DNA of 64,000 nt, from contig JBAZVI010000003.1 of the NCBI GenBank assembly GCA_041660925.1, positions 124,001 through 188,000 on the forward strand, read 5' to 3'. The DNA is from Elusimicrobiota bacterium. Lineage in GTDB: Bacteria; Elusimicrobiota; Elusimicrobia; UBA1565. Below, in pieces: positions 50,499 through 58,615 of the stretch; within the stretch, counting starts at the first letter, position 1; every line of letters starts with the position of its first letter. The notes beneath the pieces are model-generated. The model had not been told where the DNA came from. It did no database searches and saw nothing but the letters and a program-made list of their open reading frames with translations. The position numbers were made by a program, and so were the translations under genes.

Positions 50499-50624
50499 GT
50501 CTCCCCCGGGTCATGCGGCGCCGACCGGCGCCGCATGTTGTGCTAAGACAGTGTAATATACATGACAATAATAGTCAAGTATACAGAGCACGGAATCCGG
50601 CGGTCGTTCTCGCCGGATTCCATG

Positions 50625-51239
50625 CTAGTGTTCGCAGCCCTCTCCGTGCTCGTGATGATGGTACGGGGCCTGCCCGGAGCCGTGGTCGGTGACGTCGAGT
50701 ACGTCGTCGAGGGAAGGGATGGCGTCGCGCAGGGCCCGCTCGATGCCCTGGCGCATCGTCATGCGCGAGTGCGCGCAGCCCTGGCAGCCGCCCAGCAGGC
50801 GGAGCTCGACGACGGCGCCGTGCACCCCGGCGAGCTCCACTCCCCCTCCGTGTCCGGCGAGGGCGGGATTGATCTCCTTGTCGAGCATGTCCTGGACCTT
50901 CGCGCGGATCTCCGCCTCGGAGGGCACGTTGCTCTTCGCGCCGGGCGCCAGCGCGGGCTTCCCGGAGGCTCGATGGGCCTGGAGCGCGGTCGCGACCGTG
51001 CGCGCGAAGGCGGGCCAGTCCTCGGCGTCCTCGCGCGCGACCGTGACGGCTCCGGCCGCGATCTTCAGCGCGCGCACGCCTTCGAGCGCGAAGAGGGCCT
51101 CGGCGAGGGGCGCTCCCGCGGCGGAGGCCTTGTCCTCGAAGTAGCAGGGAGGCGTCCCCTTCAGGGGCGGCTCGACGTCGAAGCGGCAGACGGTCCAGTC
51201 TCCGGCGAGCGTCGCGGTGATCTTCAGTTCTTTGGTCAT
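50625..51239 (-). CDS. Nfu-type iron-sulfur scaffold protein
   Basis: 204 residues. The N-terminal half resembles the Nfu_N domain (FDVEPPLKGTPPCYFEDKASAAGAPLAEALFALEGVRALKIAAGAVTVARED). The C-terminal half is a NifU-like domain with GGGVELAGVHGAVVELRLLGGCQGCAHSRMTMRQGIERAL; CxxC (CQGC) is the cluster site. It ends in a His/Cys-rich tail (YHHHEHGEGCEH) that could bind extra metal. Carries [4Fe-4S] clusters to target enzymes. Followed upstream on the same strand by a rhodanese-like gene 7 bases away. Confidence 0.92.
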   Translation of the reverse strand: MTKELKITATLAGDWTVCRFDVEPPLKGTPPCYFEDKASAAGAPLAEALFALEGVRALKIAAGAVTVAREDAEDWPAFARTVATALQAHRASGKPALAPGAKSNVPSEAEIRAKVQDMLDKEINPALAGHGGGVELAGVHGAVVELRLLGGCQGCAHSRMTMRQGIERALRDAIPSLDDVLDVTDHGSGQAPYHHHEHGEGCEH

Positions 51240-51246
51240 GGGGGTC

Positions 51247-51597
51247 TCAGGCGTAGCGCGGCGTCAGAGGGTCGATCTCCTGCGACCAGGCGTCGATGCC
51301 CCCCCGCAGGGCCTTCACGTTCGTGAAGCCCTTCTGGGTGAGCACGCGCGCCGCGTCGAGGCCGGAAGAGCCGAAGTGGTCGCAGAGCACGATGTCGGAG
51401 TCCTTGGGCCAGCTCGCGAAGAGCTCGTCGACGAGCTTGCGCGTGGCCAGGCGGGCGTCGGGGATGTGCAGGACCTGATACTCGGGCGCGCTGCGCACGT
51501 CGAGGAGCGTGAACTTCTCCTTCGCCGCCAGCTTGCGCGCGAGCTCCTTGGGAGCGATGAGGAGCTTGTCGTCGGGGTCGTTCTTCTTCGCGTTCAT
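51247..51597 (-). CDS. Rhodanese-like domain protein
   Basis: 116 residues, one rhodanese domain: FTLLDVRSAPEYQVLHIPDARLATRKLVDELFASWPKDSDIVLCDHFGSSGLDAARVLTQKGFTNVKALRGGIDAW. The catalytic Cys is in VLCDHFGSSG; the loop is one residue pattern away from the standard CxxGxR. It lies 7 bases before the Nfu-type gene, an arrangement consistent with a sulfur relay to Fe-S assembly (inference). Confidence 0.9.
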   Translation of the reverse strand: MNAKKNDPDDKLLIAPKELARKLAAKEKFTLLDVRSAPEYQVLHIPDARLATRKLVDELFASWPKDSDIVLCDHFGSSGLDAARVLTQKGFTNVKALRGGIDAWSQEIDPLTPRYA

Positions 51598-51631
51598 GCG
51601 GAAAATGATAGCAATTCACGCGGAAACGCGG

Positions 51632-51680
51632 CGGCCCCCTCCCCCCCGGATGCTCGCGCATCCGTGAGGGACAGGGGCCG
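51632..51680 (-). terminator. Long GC-rich hairpin after the small basic protein gene
   Basis: Inner stem GGATGC (51648-51653) with GCATCC (51658-51663). Outer stem CGGCCCC (51632-51638) with GGGGCCG (51674-51680), with mispaired C/G runs between. On the minus strand it follows the gene at 51698-51910. The T-tail is weak. Confidence 0.5.
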
Positions 51681-51697
51681 TTGGGGGTATAAGCCGT

Positions 51698-51910
51698 CTA
51701 ATTCTTCTTAGACGCTGAAACGCTCAGCGAAAGGACCCGCTTGTTCCCGCGCGGGACGGCGACGCTCCACGAGCCGCCCACGAAGATAGGGATCATGGTC
51801 GCCTTGCCGTCCGACATGCGCTTGCCCCACGAGCGGAGGAGGCTCGCGGCGGGTCGGTCGACGGGCTTCGTCTCCCTGTCAGGCCCTTTGACGACGGTTT
51901 CTTTTGCCAT
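51698..51910 (-). CDS. Small basic protein, unknown function
   Basis: 70 residues from the ATG at 51910, preceded by AGAGGTG six bases upstream; an in-frame ATG 16 codons earlier lacks such a site. Lys/Arg-rich N-terminal half (KETVVKGPDRETKPVDRPAASLLRSWGKRMSDG) and a beta-like C-terminal half (MIPIFVGGSWSVAVPRGNKRVLSLSVSASKKN). No Cys, no membrane segment. I recognise no family. A hairpin follows it, so it looks like a free-standing small gene. Confidence 0.6.
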   Translation of the reverse strand: MAKETVVKGPDRETKPVDRPAASLLRSWGKRMSDGKATMIPIFVGGSWSVAVPRGNKRVLSLSVSASKKN

Positions 51911-52126
51911 AGGGTACACCTCTGCCGATAGCTTAACGCGGGAGCTCTCCCCCCGCATGAAGCGAAGGGCCCCAGCGTCGGGGGCCGAAAGGCCCCAGAC
52001 GCAATTGGGCCCAAAGACCTAGTAAGCTGAGGTCGAACAAGATGGGTCCATAGACCCTCCGGCCGGGGGCCCCGGGCCCCCTGGACAAAAGAGGAGCGCG
52101 CGATATACTATCTTCTCGGAGCGTCT

Positions 52127-53728
52127 ATGACACGAAACCTCTTCCTCCTGCTCGTCTTCGCCGCCGCCCCCGCCCTCGTCCGGGCGCAGGGCAACGTCAA
52201 GGTCGACGCGGGCGCCGTGAACCTCTCCGGAGCTACCGGGGTCGTCGGCAGCGGCGTCGGGACCGTCGGAACCGGGACCTCCCTGCCGACCGGCGGGAAC
52301 ATCCAGATCCATACGGGCCCGGCGCTCCCCTCGGTCTCGGGGGGCAACCCGAGCGTCCGGACGCACCCGGGCGGAGCCAACGCCTCGGTCAGCGTCGCCC
52401 AGCCGGCCGCGTCCTTCACGGCGCCGGCCGCGGTGCAGCAGCAGAACACGCAGCGCTCCGTCTCCCCGGCCTCGGCGCAGACGCCGTCCCTCACCCCCAA
52501 GTCGGTCGTCGGCGACTCCTCGGCGCTCCCGAAAGGGACGCCCGGAGCGGAGAACGCCGCTTTCCTCAAGCCCGAGATCCCCGGCGGGCCGGGAGGCTCG
52601 GGCGTCGGCGGCGCGGTGCAGGAGCTTCAGAAGGCCCGCGAGCGCGAGCGCAAGGGCGCCCAGGGGCAGGTGGACGGGGCGCTGAACACGATGTTCGACT
52701 CCTCGAAGACCCGCGCGGCCGGCCGCGAGACCGCCGCCCAGAACGCCGCCTCCAAGAACAGCTCCGCGGCCGAGGTCCTGCCCGACCCGCGGATCATGGG
52801 TCCCGAGAAGGCCCTCGAGAAGGTGCGCTCGCTGGCCGCCGGCGCCTCGCCGGCCGACGCCCCGCGGCTCTATGAGCACGCGGTCTCCATCGCCAAGGAC
52901 ATGCCCGCCGCGCGCTCCGGTGCGACGGTCAAGAAGATCATCTCCGACGCCTCCGTCCGCGCCCCCAAGGCCGTGCCCGAACTCGCCGGCGACGCCCTTC
53001 GCTCGGCGGCCGAGAACCGTCGCGCGGAGACGGAGCGCTACACGAAGGCGCTCAACGGCTGGAACGGGCTCCTCAGCACGCCGCAGGAGCAGTACATCTC
53101 CAATCTCCCCGAGTTCCAGGCCGCCGTCGAGGCCGTCCGCGCCCAGGCCGAGGCGGCGAAGGGGCGCAAGCTCCCGACGCCCAAGGTCGCGGCCTCCATC
53201 GTCAAGGGCAGCGAGCGCCCGCGCCTCCTCCTGAAGGTGAAGCTCGACGCCGAGCTCGCCTCCGACGTCCCGACGGTCCCGCAGGCGCTGGCCCTCTCCA
53301 TGGCCCTGCCCGAGCTCCGGACGGTCGCCGCCTGGGAACTCCCCGCGGCGGGCGCCGAGCTCCGCGACTCCTTCGGCCTCGCCCCGCGCGGCAGCCCGGC
53401 CGCGTTCTATCGTGCCGCCCGCGCGGAGGGGCGCTCCGTGTTCGCCTCCTTCTGGCTCGCCTCCCGCCGCTGGCTCTCCGCGCGCTCTCTCGCGCTGAGC
53501 GAGCGCCTGCGCCTCGCCGTCCTGCGCCTGCTGCAGCGCTTCGGCTTCGTGCAGGGCACGCCCGCGCCGGCCTTCGACGTCGACGTCTCCGACGCCGCGC
53601 TCGCGCCGCTGCGCGCGCAGCCGGCCCGCGAGCTCCGCGACGCGGACGGCTCGCGGCTGCAGTCCGACGGCCTGCGGCTCGGCTACCGCATCCACCCGAC
53701 CGACCAGGGCTCGCTACGAAGTAAGTGA
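52127..53728 (+). CDS. Large secreted protein, unknown function
   Basis: 533 residues. Signal peptide MTRNLFLLLVFAAAPALVRAQ. Residues 22-180 are Gly/Ser/Thr/Pro-rich and low complexity; 185-350 are helical with many Ala and charged residues (AVQELQKARERERKGAQGQVDGAL, EKALEKVRSLAAGASPADAPRLYEHAVSIAKDM); the C-terminal 180 residues include amphipathic Arg-rich helices (FWLASRRWLSARSLALSERLRLAVLRLLQRFGF). The last six residues are encoded inside the inverted-repeat element at 53706-53974, so the original C-terminus may have been lost to an insertion. No family recognised. Confidence 0.72.
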   Translation: MTRNLFLLLVFAAAPALVRAQGNVKVDAGAVNLSGATGVVGSGVGTVGTGTSLPTGGNIQIHTGPALPSVSGGNPSVRTHPGGANASVSVAQPAASFTAPAAVQQQNTQRSVSPASAQTPSLTPKSVVGDSSALPKGTPGAENAAFLKPEIPGGPGGSGVGGAVQELQKARERERKGAQGQVDGALNTMFDSSKTRAAGRETAAQNAASKNSSAAEVLPDPRIMGPEKALEKVRSLAAGASPADAPRLYEHAVSIAKDMPAARSGATVKKIISDASVRAPKAVPELAGDALRSAAENRRAETERYTKALNGWNGLLSTPQEQYISNLPEFQAAVEAVRAQAEAAKGRKLPTPKVAASIVKGSERPRLLLKVKLDAELASDVPTVPQALALSMALPELRTVAAWELPAAGAELRDSFGLAPRGSPAAFYRAARAEGRSVFASFWLASRRWLSARSLALSERLRLAVLRLLQRFGFVQGTPAPAFDVDVSDAALAPLRAQPARELRDADGSRLQSDGLRLGYRIHPTDQGSLRSK

Positions 53729-53974
53729 TGCACTTCGGGGGCCCGATATTGAGACGATTTCTAGGCGCGACGAGGGAGCATAGCTTAAGCTATGTGACCG
53801 AGGAGCAACGCCGAAATCGTCCGATAGCGGGCCTCCCCAAAGGGCCGGGGCGCTTTTGGGCTGCGCCTTCGTCGTTCGTCGCTCACATAGCTTAAGCTAT
53901 GCTCGCTCCTCACTCCTCGGCTCGCTCCAAAATCGCCTCCGGCGAAGTGTATCACTTACTTCGTAGCGAGCCCT
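53706..53974. repeat. Nested inverted-repeat element (about 269 bp)
   Basis: Terminal 32-bp inverted repeats (53706-53737 and 53943-53974) differ at one base. They open AGGGCTCGCTACGAAGTAAG. Inside, a second imperfect inverted pair containing GACGATTTC and CGAAATCGT lies at about 53736-53767 and 53809-53838. The palindrome CATAGCTTAAGCTATG occurs twice in inverted flanking context (53779-53794 and 53885-53900). No open reading frame of note. The element provides the stop codon of the upstream gene and ends 2 bases before the GTG of the downstream gene. No clear target duplication. Looks like a non-autonomous mobile element. Confidence 0.75.
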
Positions 53975-53976
53975 AA

Positions 53977-56043
53977 GTGAGACCGCGCGGAGCCCTCGTC
54001 GGCGCGCTCCTCCTCGTCCTCTTCGCCGCCCCCCTTCCGCGCGCCCAGCCCGTCTGGGAAGTGCGCCGAGGTCCCGCCGTCCCCGAGGCCGCCCGCTGGT
54101 TCGCGGAGCGCGACCGCCTCCTCGATTCCCTCGACGCGCTCTTCTGGGAGCTGCGCGACGGCTCCCTCGCTCCGGACGCCGTCCGCGCCCGGGGCGCGGC
54201 GGACGCGCTTCTCTCCGCCGCGCGCGAGTACTCGAAGCTCGCCGGCGACGATGAGGCGCTCAAGGCCGCCGACGCGTCCGCCAAGAGGCTCCTGTCGCTC
54301 GTCGAGAGTCCCGGCCGTCTGAACGCCGAGGCGCGCGCCGCGCTCTACGGACTGAAGGGCTCCTCGGTGCACCGTTTCGCGCGCCTCATGCTCCAGCGCG
54401 CGCTCGAGCTCCCCGGCCCCAAGGGCGCGGTCCCGGCGAACCTCCTCGCGACGGTCCGTCTCGGGTCCATGAGCGTCGAGCTCCCCGCGCTCGACGTCGA
54501 AGGGCTCTCGCCGGAGGACGCGGTCCGCGCCCTGCGGCCTCTCATGCCGTCGTTCCTCCGCTGGAAGCCCGCGGGCGGAGCGGTCGTGCTCTCCCGCGAG
54601 CGCTGCTGGCTGCGCGTTCCCGGCGGAGAGCTCTACCTTCACCGCGCGGCGGCGGCCGCCGGCGGGACCGTGCGCGTCATCTTCCGCGAGGAGGACGGCT
54701 CGCCCGACGCCCAGGCCTCCTTCTACCTCCTCTCCCGCGCGCTGCTCGACGCGGGCTTCGCCGTGAGCGTCGAGAACGGAGACCTCCTCGCCGTCATCGA
54801 CGGGACCCGCTCCCGGCTCGGCGCCGGAGAGCTTGAGGAGCGCTTCGCCTTCGCGGCGCGCGCCCTCGCCGAGTCCCGCGCGCTGGGTCCGCGCCTGGGC
54901 GCCTGGCTGCGCGGCACGACGACGAAGGAGGAGAACGCCGTCCGCCTCGACGCGCTCTCCCGCATCCTCGTCGCCGAAGGCGGCTTCGGGGCCTTCCCCG
55001 AGTGGGCCGACACCGCGGTCGGCACCGCGCCCGCCTCCGGGCTCGAGTTCGACGGACCCGACTTCCCCCGCGCCGTCGCGCGCTACCGCGCGCGCGAGGG
55101 CGACCGACGCTCCCTGCGCGAGCGGCTCGGCCGCACGCTCTCCGTGCTGGGGCTCCCGTCCTTCCCCGAAGAGCCGGTCGGGCGCCGGACCCTTTCCCTT
55201 CATTATGACGGTCCCATCGAAGCGGCTCTCGCGCGCGGCGAGCTCCGTCTGGAGAACGGCCGCCCGGTCCGTGTCGCCGGCTACGACCTCCTCTCCCGGC
55301 TCGCACGCGAGGGGCGGCCGCTATCCGCGGCGGCCGCCGCGCGGCTGCAGCCGCTCGCCGGAGGCCTTCGCTTCGTAGGACGGACCGATGGGCGGGCGGT
55401 ACTCTCCGGTCAGCCGGGCCTCGACGAAGACCGCGCGGTCCTCGTGGCGCTCGGGCTCGGAGCCGGCGGACGCGTCGAGCGCGGCCTCTTCGAGCTGGTC
55501 GCGCGCGGGGCCAAGCGCCAGTCTCTCGACGCCGAGAAGGCCCTCGCGCTCCTCTCCGCCGCCGGCGAGCTGCGGCCCGCGCCGAAGTCCCCTCTCCCCC
55601 CCGCCGAGGCCGCCGCGCTCACCTCTTCGAGAGGAGCCTCCCTCGACGCGACCCTCCTGCATCCCGGCCCCGCCGTCGAGGCCGAGCTCACCTTCAGCCG
55701 GGGCCGCGCGCTCGAGGGCGGAAGGATCTACGCCGCGCCCTACGCCTCGGGCGCCGACGAGAGCGCGCTCTTCCGCGCCAAGGCCCTGCTCGTCACCCAC
55801 GGCGGGACGCAGTCGGCCCTGCTCGCCGCGGCCGCCGGGCTCCCCGCGCTCGAGCTGCACCGCGCCGAGTGGAGCGGCGCCGGTCTGAGCGTGGAGGTCG
55901 GAGGACGCACGGTGCTCCTGCGCGAGGGCGCGCGGGTGCGCGTCGACCCCGCCGCCGGCGTCGTCCTCTTCGTCGAACCGGCCGCCGCGCTCGTGCCCGA
56001 GAAGCTCAAGACCCTCCCGCGCATCGAGAGCCTCGCGCGGTGA
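53977..56043 (+). CDS. Secreted protein with degenerate PEP-utiliser mobile domain
   Basis: 688 residues from a GTG at 53977. Signal peptide MRPRGALVGALLLVLFAAPLPRAQP. The first 560 residues are not recognised; they include regular helices and a segment HYDGPIEAALARGELRLENGRPVRVAGYDLLSRLAREGRPL. The C-terminal 100 residues (ALLVTHGGTQSALLAAAAGLPALEL...TVLLREGARVRVDPAAGVVLFV) follow the phosphohistidine swivel domain of PEP-utilising enzymes, but the catalytic His of GGxTSHAAI is replaced (GGTQSALLA). With a signal peptide and no His, it cannot do the usual phosphotransfer. The ribosome-binding site would lie inside the inverted-repeat element and is not evident. Confidence 0.7.
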   Translation: MRPRGALVGALLLVLFAAPLPRAQPVWEVRRGPAVPEAARWFAERDRLLDSLDALFWELRDGSLAPDAVRARGAADALLSAAREYSKLAGDDEALKAADASAKRLLSLVESPGRLNAEARAALYGLKGSSVHRFARLMLQRALELPGPKGAVPANLLATVRLGSMSVELPALDVEGLSPEDAVRALRPLMPSFLRWKPAGGAVVLSRERCWLRVPGGELYLHRAAAAAGGTVRVIFREEDGSPDAQASFYLLSRALLDAGFAVSVENGDLLAVIDGTRSRLGAGELEERFAFAARALAESRALGPRLGAWLRGTTTKEENAVRLDALSRILVAEGGFGAFPEWADTAVGTAPASGLEFDGPDFPRAVARYRAREGDRRSLRERLGRTLSVLGLPSFPEEPVGRRTLSLHYDGPIEAALARGELRLENGRPVRVAGYDLLSRLAREGRPLSAAAAARLQPLAGGLRFVGRTDGRAVLSGQPGLDEDRAVLVALGLGAGGRVERGLFELVARGAKRQSLDAEKALALLSAAGELRPAPKSPLPPAEAAALTSSRGASLDATLLHPGPAVEAELTFSRGRALEGGRIYAAPYASGADESALFRAKALLVTHGGTQSALLAAAAGLPALELHRAEWSGAGLSVEVGGRTVLLREGARVRVDPAAGVVLFVEPAAALVPEKLKTLPRIESLAR

Positions 56044-56966
56044 GCGTCTCGGATTTTCAGACGCCCGAGCATCGGCGTCCGAAAATCCGAGAGTTCAGCC
56101 CTCCGGGAAAAGCGGCCCCGTCAGGAGCATTCAAACAGGCGAGGGCCGATTTCCCCGGACTGACCGACGCGCACCTCCATCTCCAGCACGAAGCCTTCGC
56201 GGCGGACCTCCAAGGGGTCCTCGGCCGGGCGGATGCCGCCGGCGTCGAGCGGCTCGCGAGCTGCGGCACGCGGCCCGCGGACTGGCCCCGTCTGCTCGAA
56301 CTCGCTCGCGCGCATCCCCGCGTCGTGATCCCGTCCTTCGGCGTGCACCCCTGGTTCGCCGCCGAGGCGCGCGAGGGCTGGCTTTCGGAGCTCGAGAGAT
56401 TCCTCGACGCCGTCCCTTCGGGGGTGGGCGAGGCCGGGCTCGACCGCACTCCGCGGGGCGCCCCCGTCGAGGTCCAGGAGCGCGTCTTCCGCGCCCAGCT
56501 CGCTCTCGCGCGTCGGCGCGGTCTTCCGCTCTCCGTGAACTGCGTGCGCGCTCTCGGCCGGCTCCTCGAGCTTCTGAACGCCGAGCCGCCGCCCCCCTTC
56601 CTTCTGCACGCCTACGCGGGCTCGGCGGAGGCCGTCGAACCGCTCGCGCGCCTCGGCGCGTACTTCTCCTTCGCGCCGTTCAATCTCGCGGGCGCGCGCG
56701 CGATTCGTGCTCCTCTCGCGCCGTCCTCCGGGGTGGCGGCCGGGGCCCCGGAGGGCGCTCGAACGCGCGCCCGCGAGGCGCTTCTGGCGGTTCCGCCGGA
56801 CCGGCTTCTCTTCGAGAGCGACGCGCCCGACGCGCCGCGCCCTCCGTGCTCGGAGCCCTCCCTCCTCCCATCCCTGCTCGCCGACGCCGCGCGCCTGCGC
56901 GGCATGGACGCGCGCGAGCTCGCCGCGCTCTGTCGCGAGAACGCCCGACGCCTTTTCGGACGCTGA
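56040..56966 (+). CDS. TatD-family metal-dependent hydrolase
   Basis: 308 residues from a GTG at 56040 overlapping the upstream stop. The TIM-barrel metal set is visible: LTDAHLHL, FGVHPWF, VGEAGLD, LLHAY and LFESDAPDAP. TatD proteins are 3'-exonucleases or deacylases. The first 40 residues are not family-like and are encoded by a strong hairpin (56047-56092); the true start could be the CTG at 56160 (LTDAHLHL as MTDAHLHL). The NC in LSVNCVRAL stands where a metal-binding His often sits, so activity may be altered. Confidence 0.83.
   Translation: MSVSDFQTPEHRRPKIREFSPPGKAAPSGAFKQARADFPGLTDAHLHLQHEAFAADLQGVLGRADAAGVERLASCGTRPADWPRLLELARAHPRVVIPSFGVHPWFAAEAREGWLSELERFLDAVPSGVGEAGLDRTPRGAPVEVQERVFRAQLALARRRGLPLSVNCVRALGRLLELLNAEPPPPFLLHAYAGSAEAVEPLARLGAYFSFAPFNLAGARAIRAPLAPSSGVAAGAPEGARTRAREALLAVPPDRLLFESDAPDAPRPPCSEPSLLPSLLADAARLRGMDARELAALCRENARRLFGR
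56047..56092. terminator. Hairpin at a gene junction
   Basis: A 19-bp stem with one mismatch, 56047-56065 with 56074-56092, opening TCTCGGATTTTCAGACGCC, loop of eight. It lies right after the stop at 56043 and would end transcription of the secreted protein gene, which argues that tatD starts after it. Confidence 0.55.
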
Positions 56967-57084
56967 AAGCACGGAACGAATCTCCCCTCCCGAGCGTATT
57001 CCTGAACTTATGCGACTTATTGGCGGGCGGTCGCGGGAATCCGTTCGGGAGAGAGGGGACCTGATGGGGACGTGCGAGGGCTAT

Positions 57085-58578
57085 TTAAACGGAGGGAGCC
57101 GGGTTCGGCGGCCCCCGGCGCAGGCGCGCGAGGATGCGCGCGAGGGCTTCCCGTTCATCCAGTGTCGGGAAGTGGGTCCACCACAGCAGCAGCGGGAAGA
57201 GGGCCAGCACCGCGACGCGCGCGGCGAGCCATGCGGGGCCTGTGAGCAGGACCGCTCCGGCGTAGACGCAGGAGAGCGTCGCCGCCGCGGCTCCCGCGAG
57301 GTGGAGGGCGCGTCCGCCCTCGTAGGGGACGGGGTAGATGGAGCGGCCGACGAGGTAGAGTGCGGCGGCCATCACGCTCTGCGCGAGCAAGGCCGACCAC
57401 GCGGCGCCCATGAGCTTCCAGTAAGGGATGAGGGCGAAGTTGGCGAGCACGTTCACGGTCGCTCCCAGCAGGGTGACCCAGGGCAGAAGGCCGGTGCGCT
57501 TGCTCAGCGTGACCGCCACCATGAAGTTGATGTAGATCCCGTAGACGAAGTAGGCGCTGAGCACGAGCGGCACGACGACGAGCCCGCTCCAGTAGGACGG
57601 ATGGAAGAGGGCTTTTCCGTGGATCTGGAAGCGCACGAGGTCCGGGATGAAGAAGGACATCGCCAGCACGAGCCAGAAGCCGCCGGCGAGGTAGTAGGTC
57701 AGGATGCGCCCGAAGAGGGCGCCGGAGCCGGGCTCCTTCGCCTTCTGCAGGAAGAACGGGCGCCAGGCCTGGTCGAACATGGTGACGACGAGCGCCATGA
57801 ACACCCCGAGCCGGAAGTTGGCCTGATAGAGGCCGACGGTGGCCTTGTCGGTCAGGCGCAGCATGATGGGGCGGTCGATGACCTGCACGGCCACGGCCGG
57901 CAGGCCCGAGGCGACGAGCGGCAGGCCGAAGCGCACGAGGTCCTTCCAGAGAGGCAGGGCGAAGACGGGACGGACGAGCTCGGCGAGCAGCGGGCCGAGC
58001 AGGACGAGCGTGGCGCCCGAGGCGATGAGGTTCGCGAGGAACACCCCGTCGACCCCGAGGTGGAGCCGGCGCAGGAAGAACACGTTGAGGACGAGGGTGA
58101 GCACGATGTTGAAGGAGCGCACGCCCGCGAAGACCCAGGCCTTGTGGCGCAGGCGCAGCTCCGCGAAGGGCAAGGTCGAGAGCGCGTCGAGCGCGAGGAT
58201 GCCGGCGCCGAAGCGCACGAGTTCCGGATGGTCGCCGATGCGGCCCCACTCGGCCAGCGGGGCCGCGAAGGCGAAGACCGCGGCCGAGAGGGCGAGCGAG
58301 CTGGCGAGCACCGACCAGAAAGCGGTCGAGAACTTCTCCTCGGGTGAGCGGCCGTCCTCGTCGACGGCGTGGCGCATGTAGGCCTGGTCCATGCCGTACT
58401 GGTAGACGATGTTGAAGAAGGCGATGTAGGCGAAGGCGGCGGACGCCGTGCCGAGGTCTTCCTTCGTCAGGGTGTAGGTGTAGAAGGGCGTCAGCAGGAA
58501 GTTGAGCAGGCGCGCGACGACCGTGGAGAGTCCGTAGACGAGGGTCTCGCGCCCGAGCGTGCGGATGTCCTTGAGCAT
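57085..58578 (-). CDS. Polysaccharide (O-antigen type) flippase, MOP superfamily
   Basis: 497 residues with about 14 hydrophobic segments. Wzx-type features: ETLVYGLSTVVARLLNFLLTPFYTYTLTKEDLGTASAAFAYIAFFNIVYQYGMDQAYMRH at the start, and VIDRPIMLRLTDKATVGLYQANFRLGVFMALVVTMFDQAWRPFFLQKA in the middle. Moves lipid-linked sugars across the cytoplasmic membrane. Start MLKDIRTLG is chosen; upstream in-frame codons run into the divergent gene's promoter. Divergent from a membrane glycosyltransferase, a probable partner. Confidence 0.92.
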   Translation of the reverse strand: MLKDIRTLGRETLVYGLSTVVARLLNFLLTPFYTYTLTKEDLGTASAAFAYIAFFNIVYQYGMDQAYMRHAVDEDGRSPEEKFSTAFWSVLASSLALSAAVFAFAAPLAEWGRIGDHPELVRFGAGILALDALSTLPFAELRLRHKAWVFAGVRSFNIVLTLVLNVFFLRRLHLGVDGVFLANLIASGATLVLLGPLLAELVRPVFALPLWKDLVRFGLPLVASGLPAVAVQVIDRPIMLRLTDKATVGLYQANFRLGVFMALVVTMFDQAWRPFFLQKAKEPGSGALFGRILTYYLAGGFWLVLAMSFFIPDLVRFQIHGKALFHPSYWSGLVVVPLVLSAYFVYGIYINFMVAVTLSKRTGLLPWVTLLGATVNVLANFALIPYWKLMGAAWSALLAQSVMAAALYLVGRSIYPVPYEGGRALHLAGAAAATLSCVYAGAVLLTGPAWLAARVAVLALFPLLLWWTHFPTLDEREALARILARLRRGPPNPAPSV

Positions 58579-58615
58579 CGCGCTCAGTGTACTAAATCGA
58601 TAATATAGCCGCAGA

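Noticed and set aside
53706..53974. A complete insertion sequence
   Set aside because: The space between the inverted ends holds no transposase-sized frame and no target duplication is visible.
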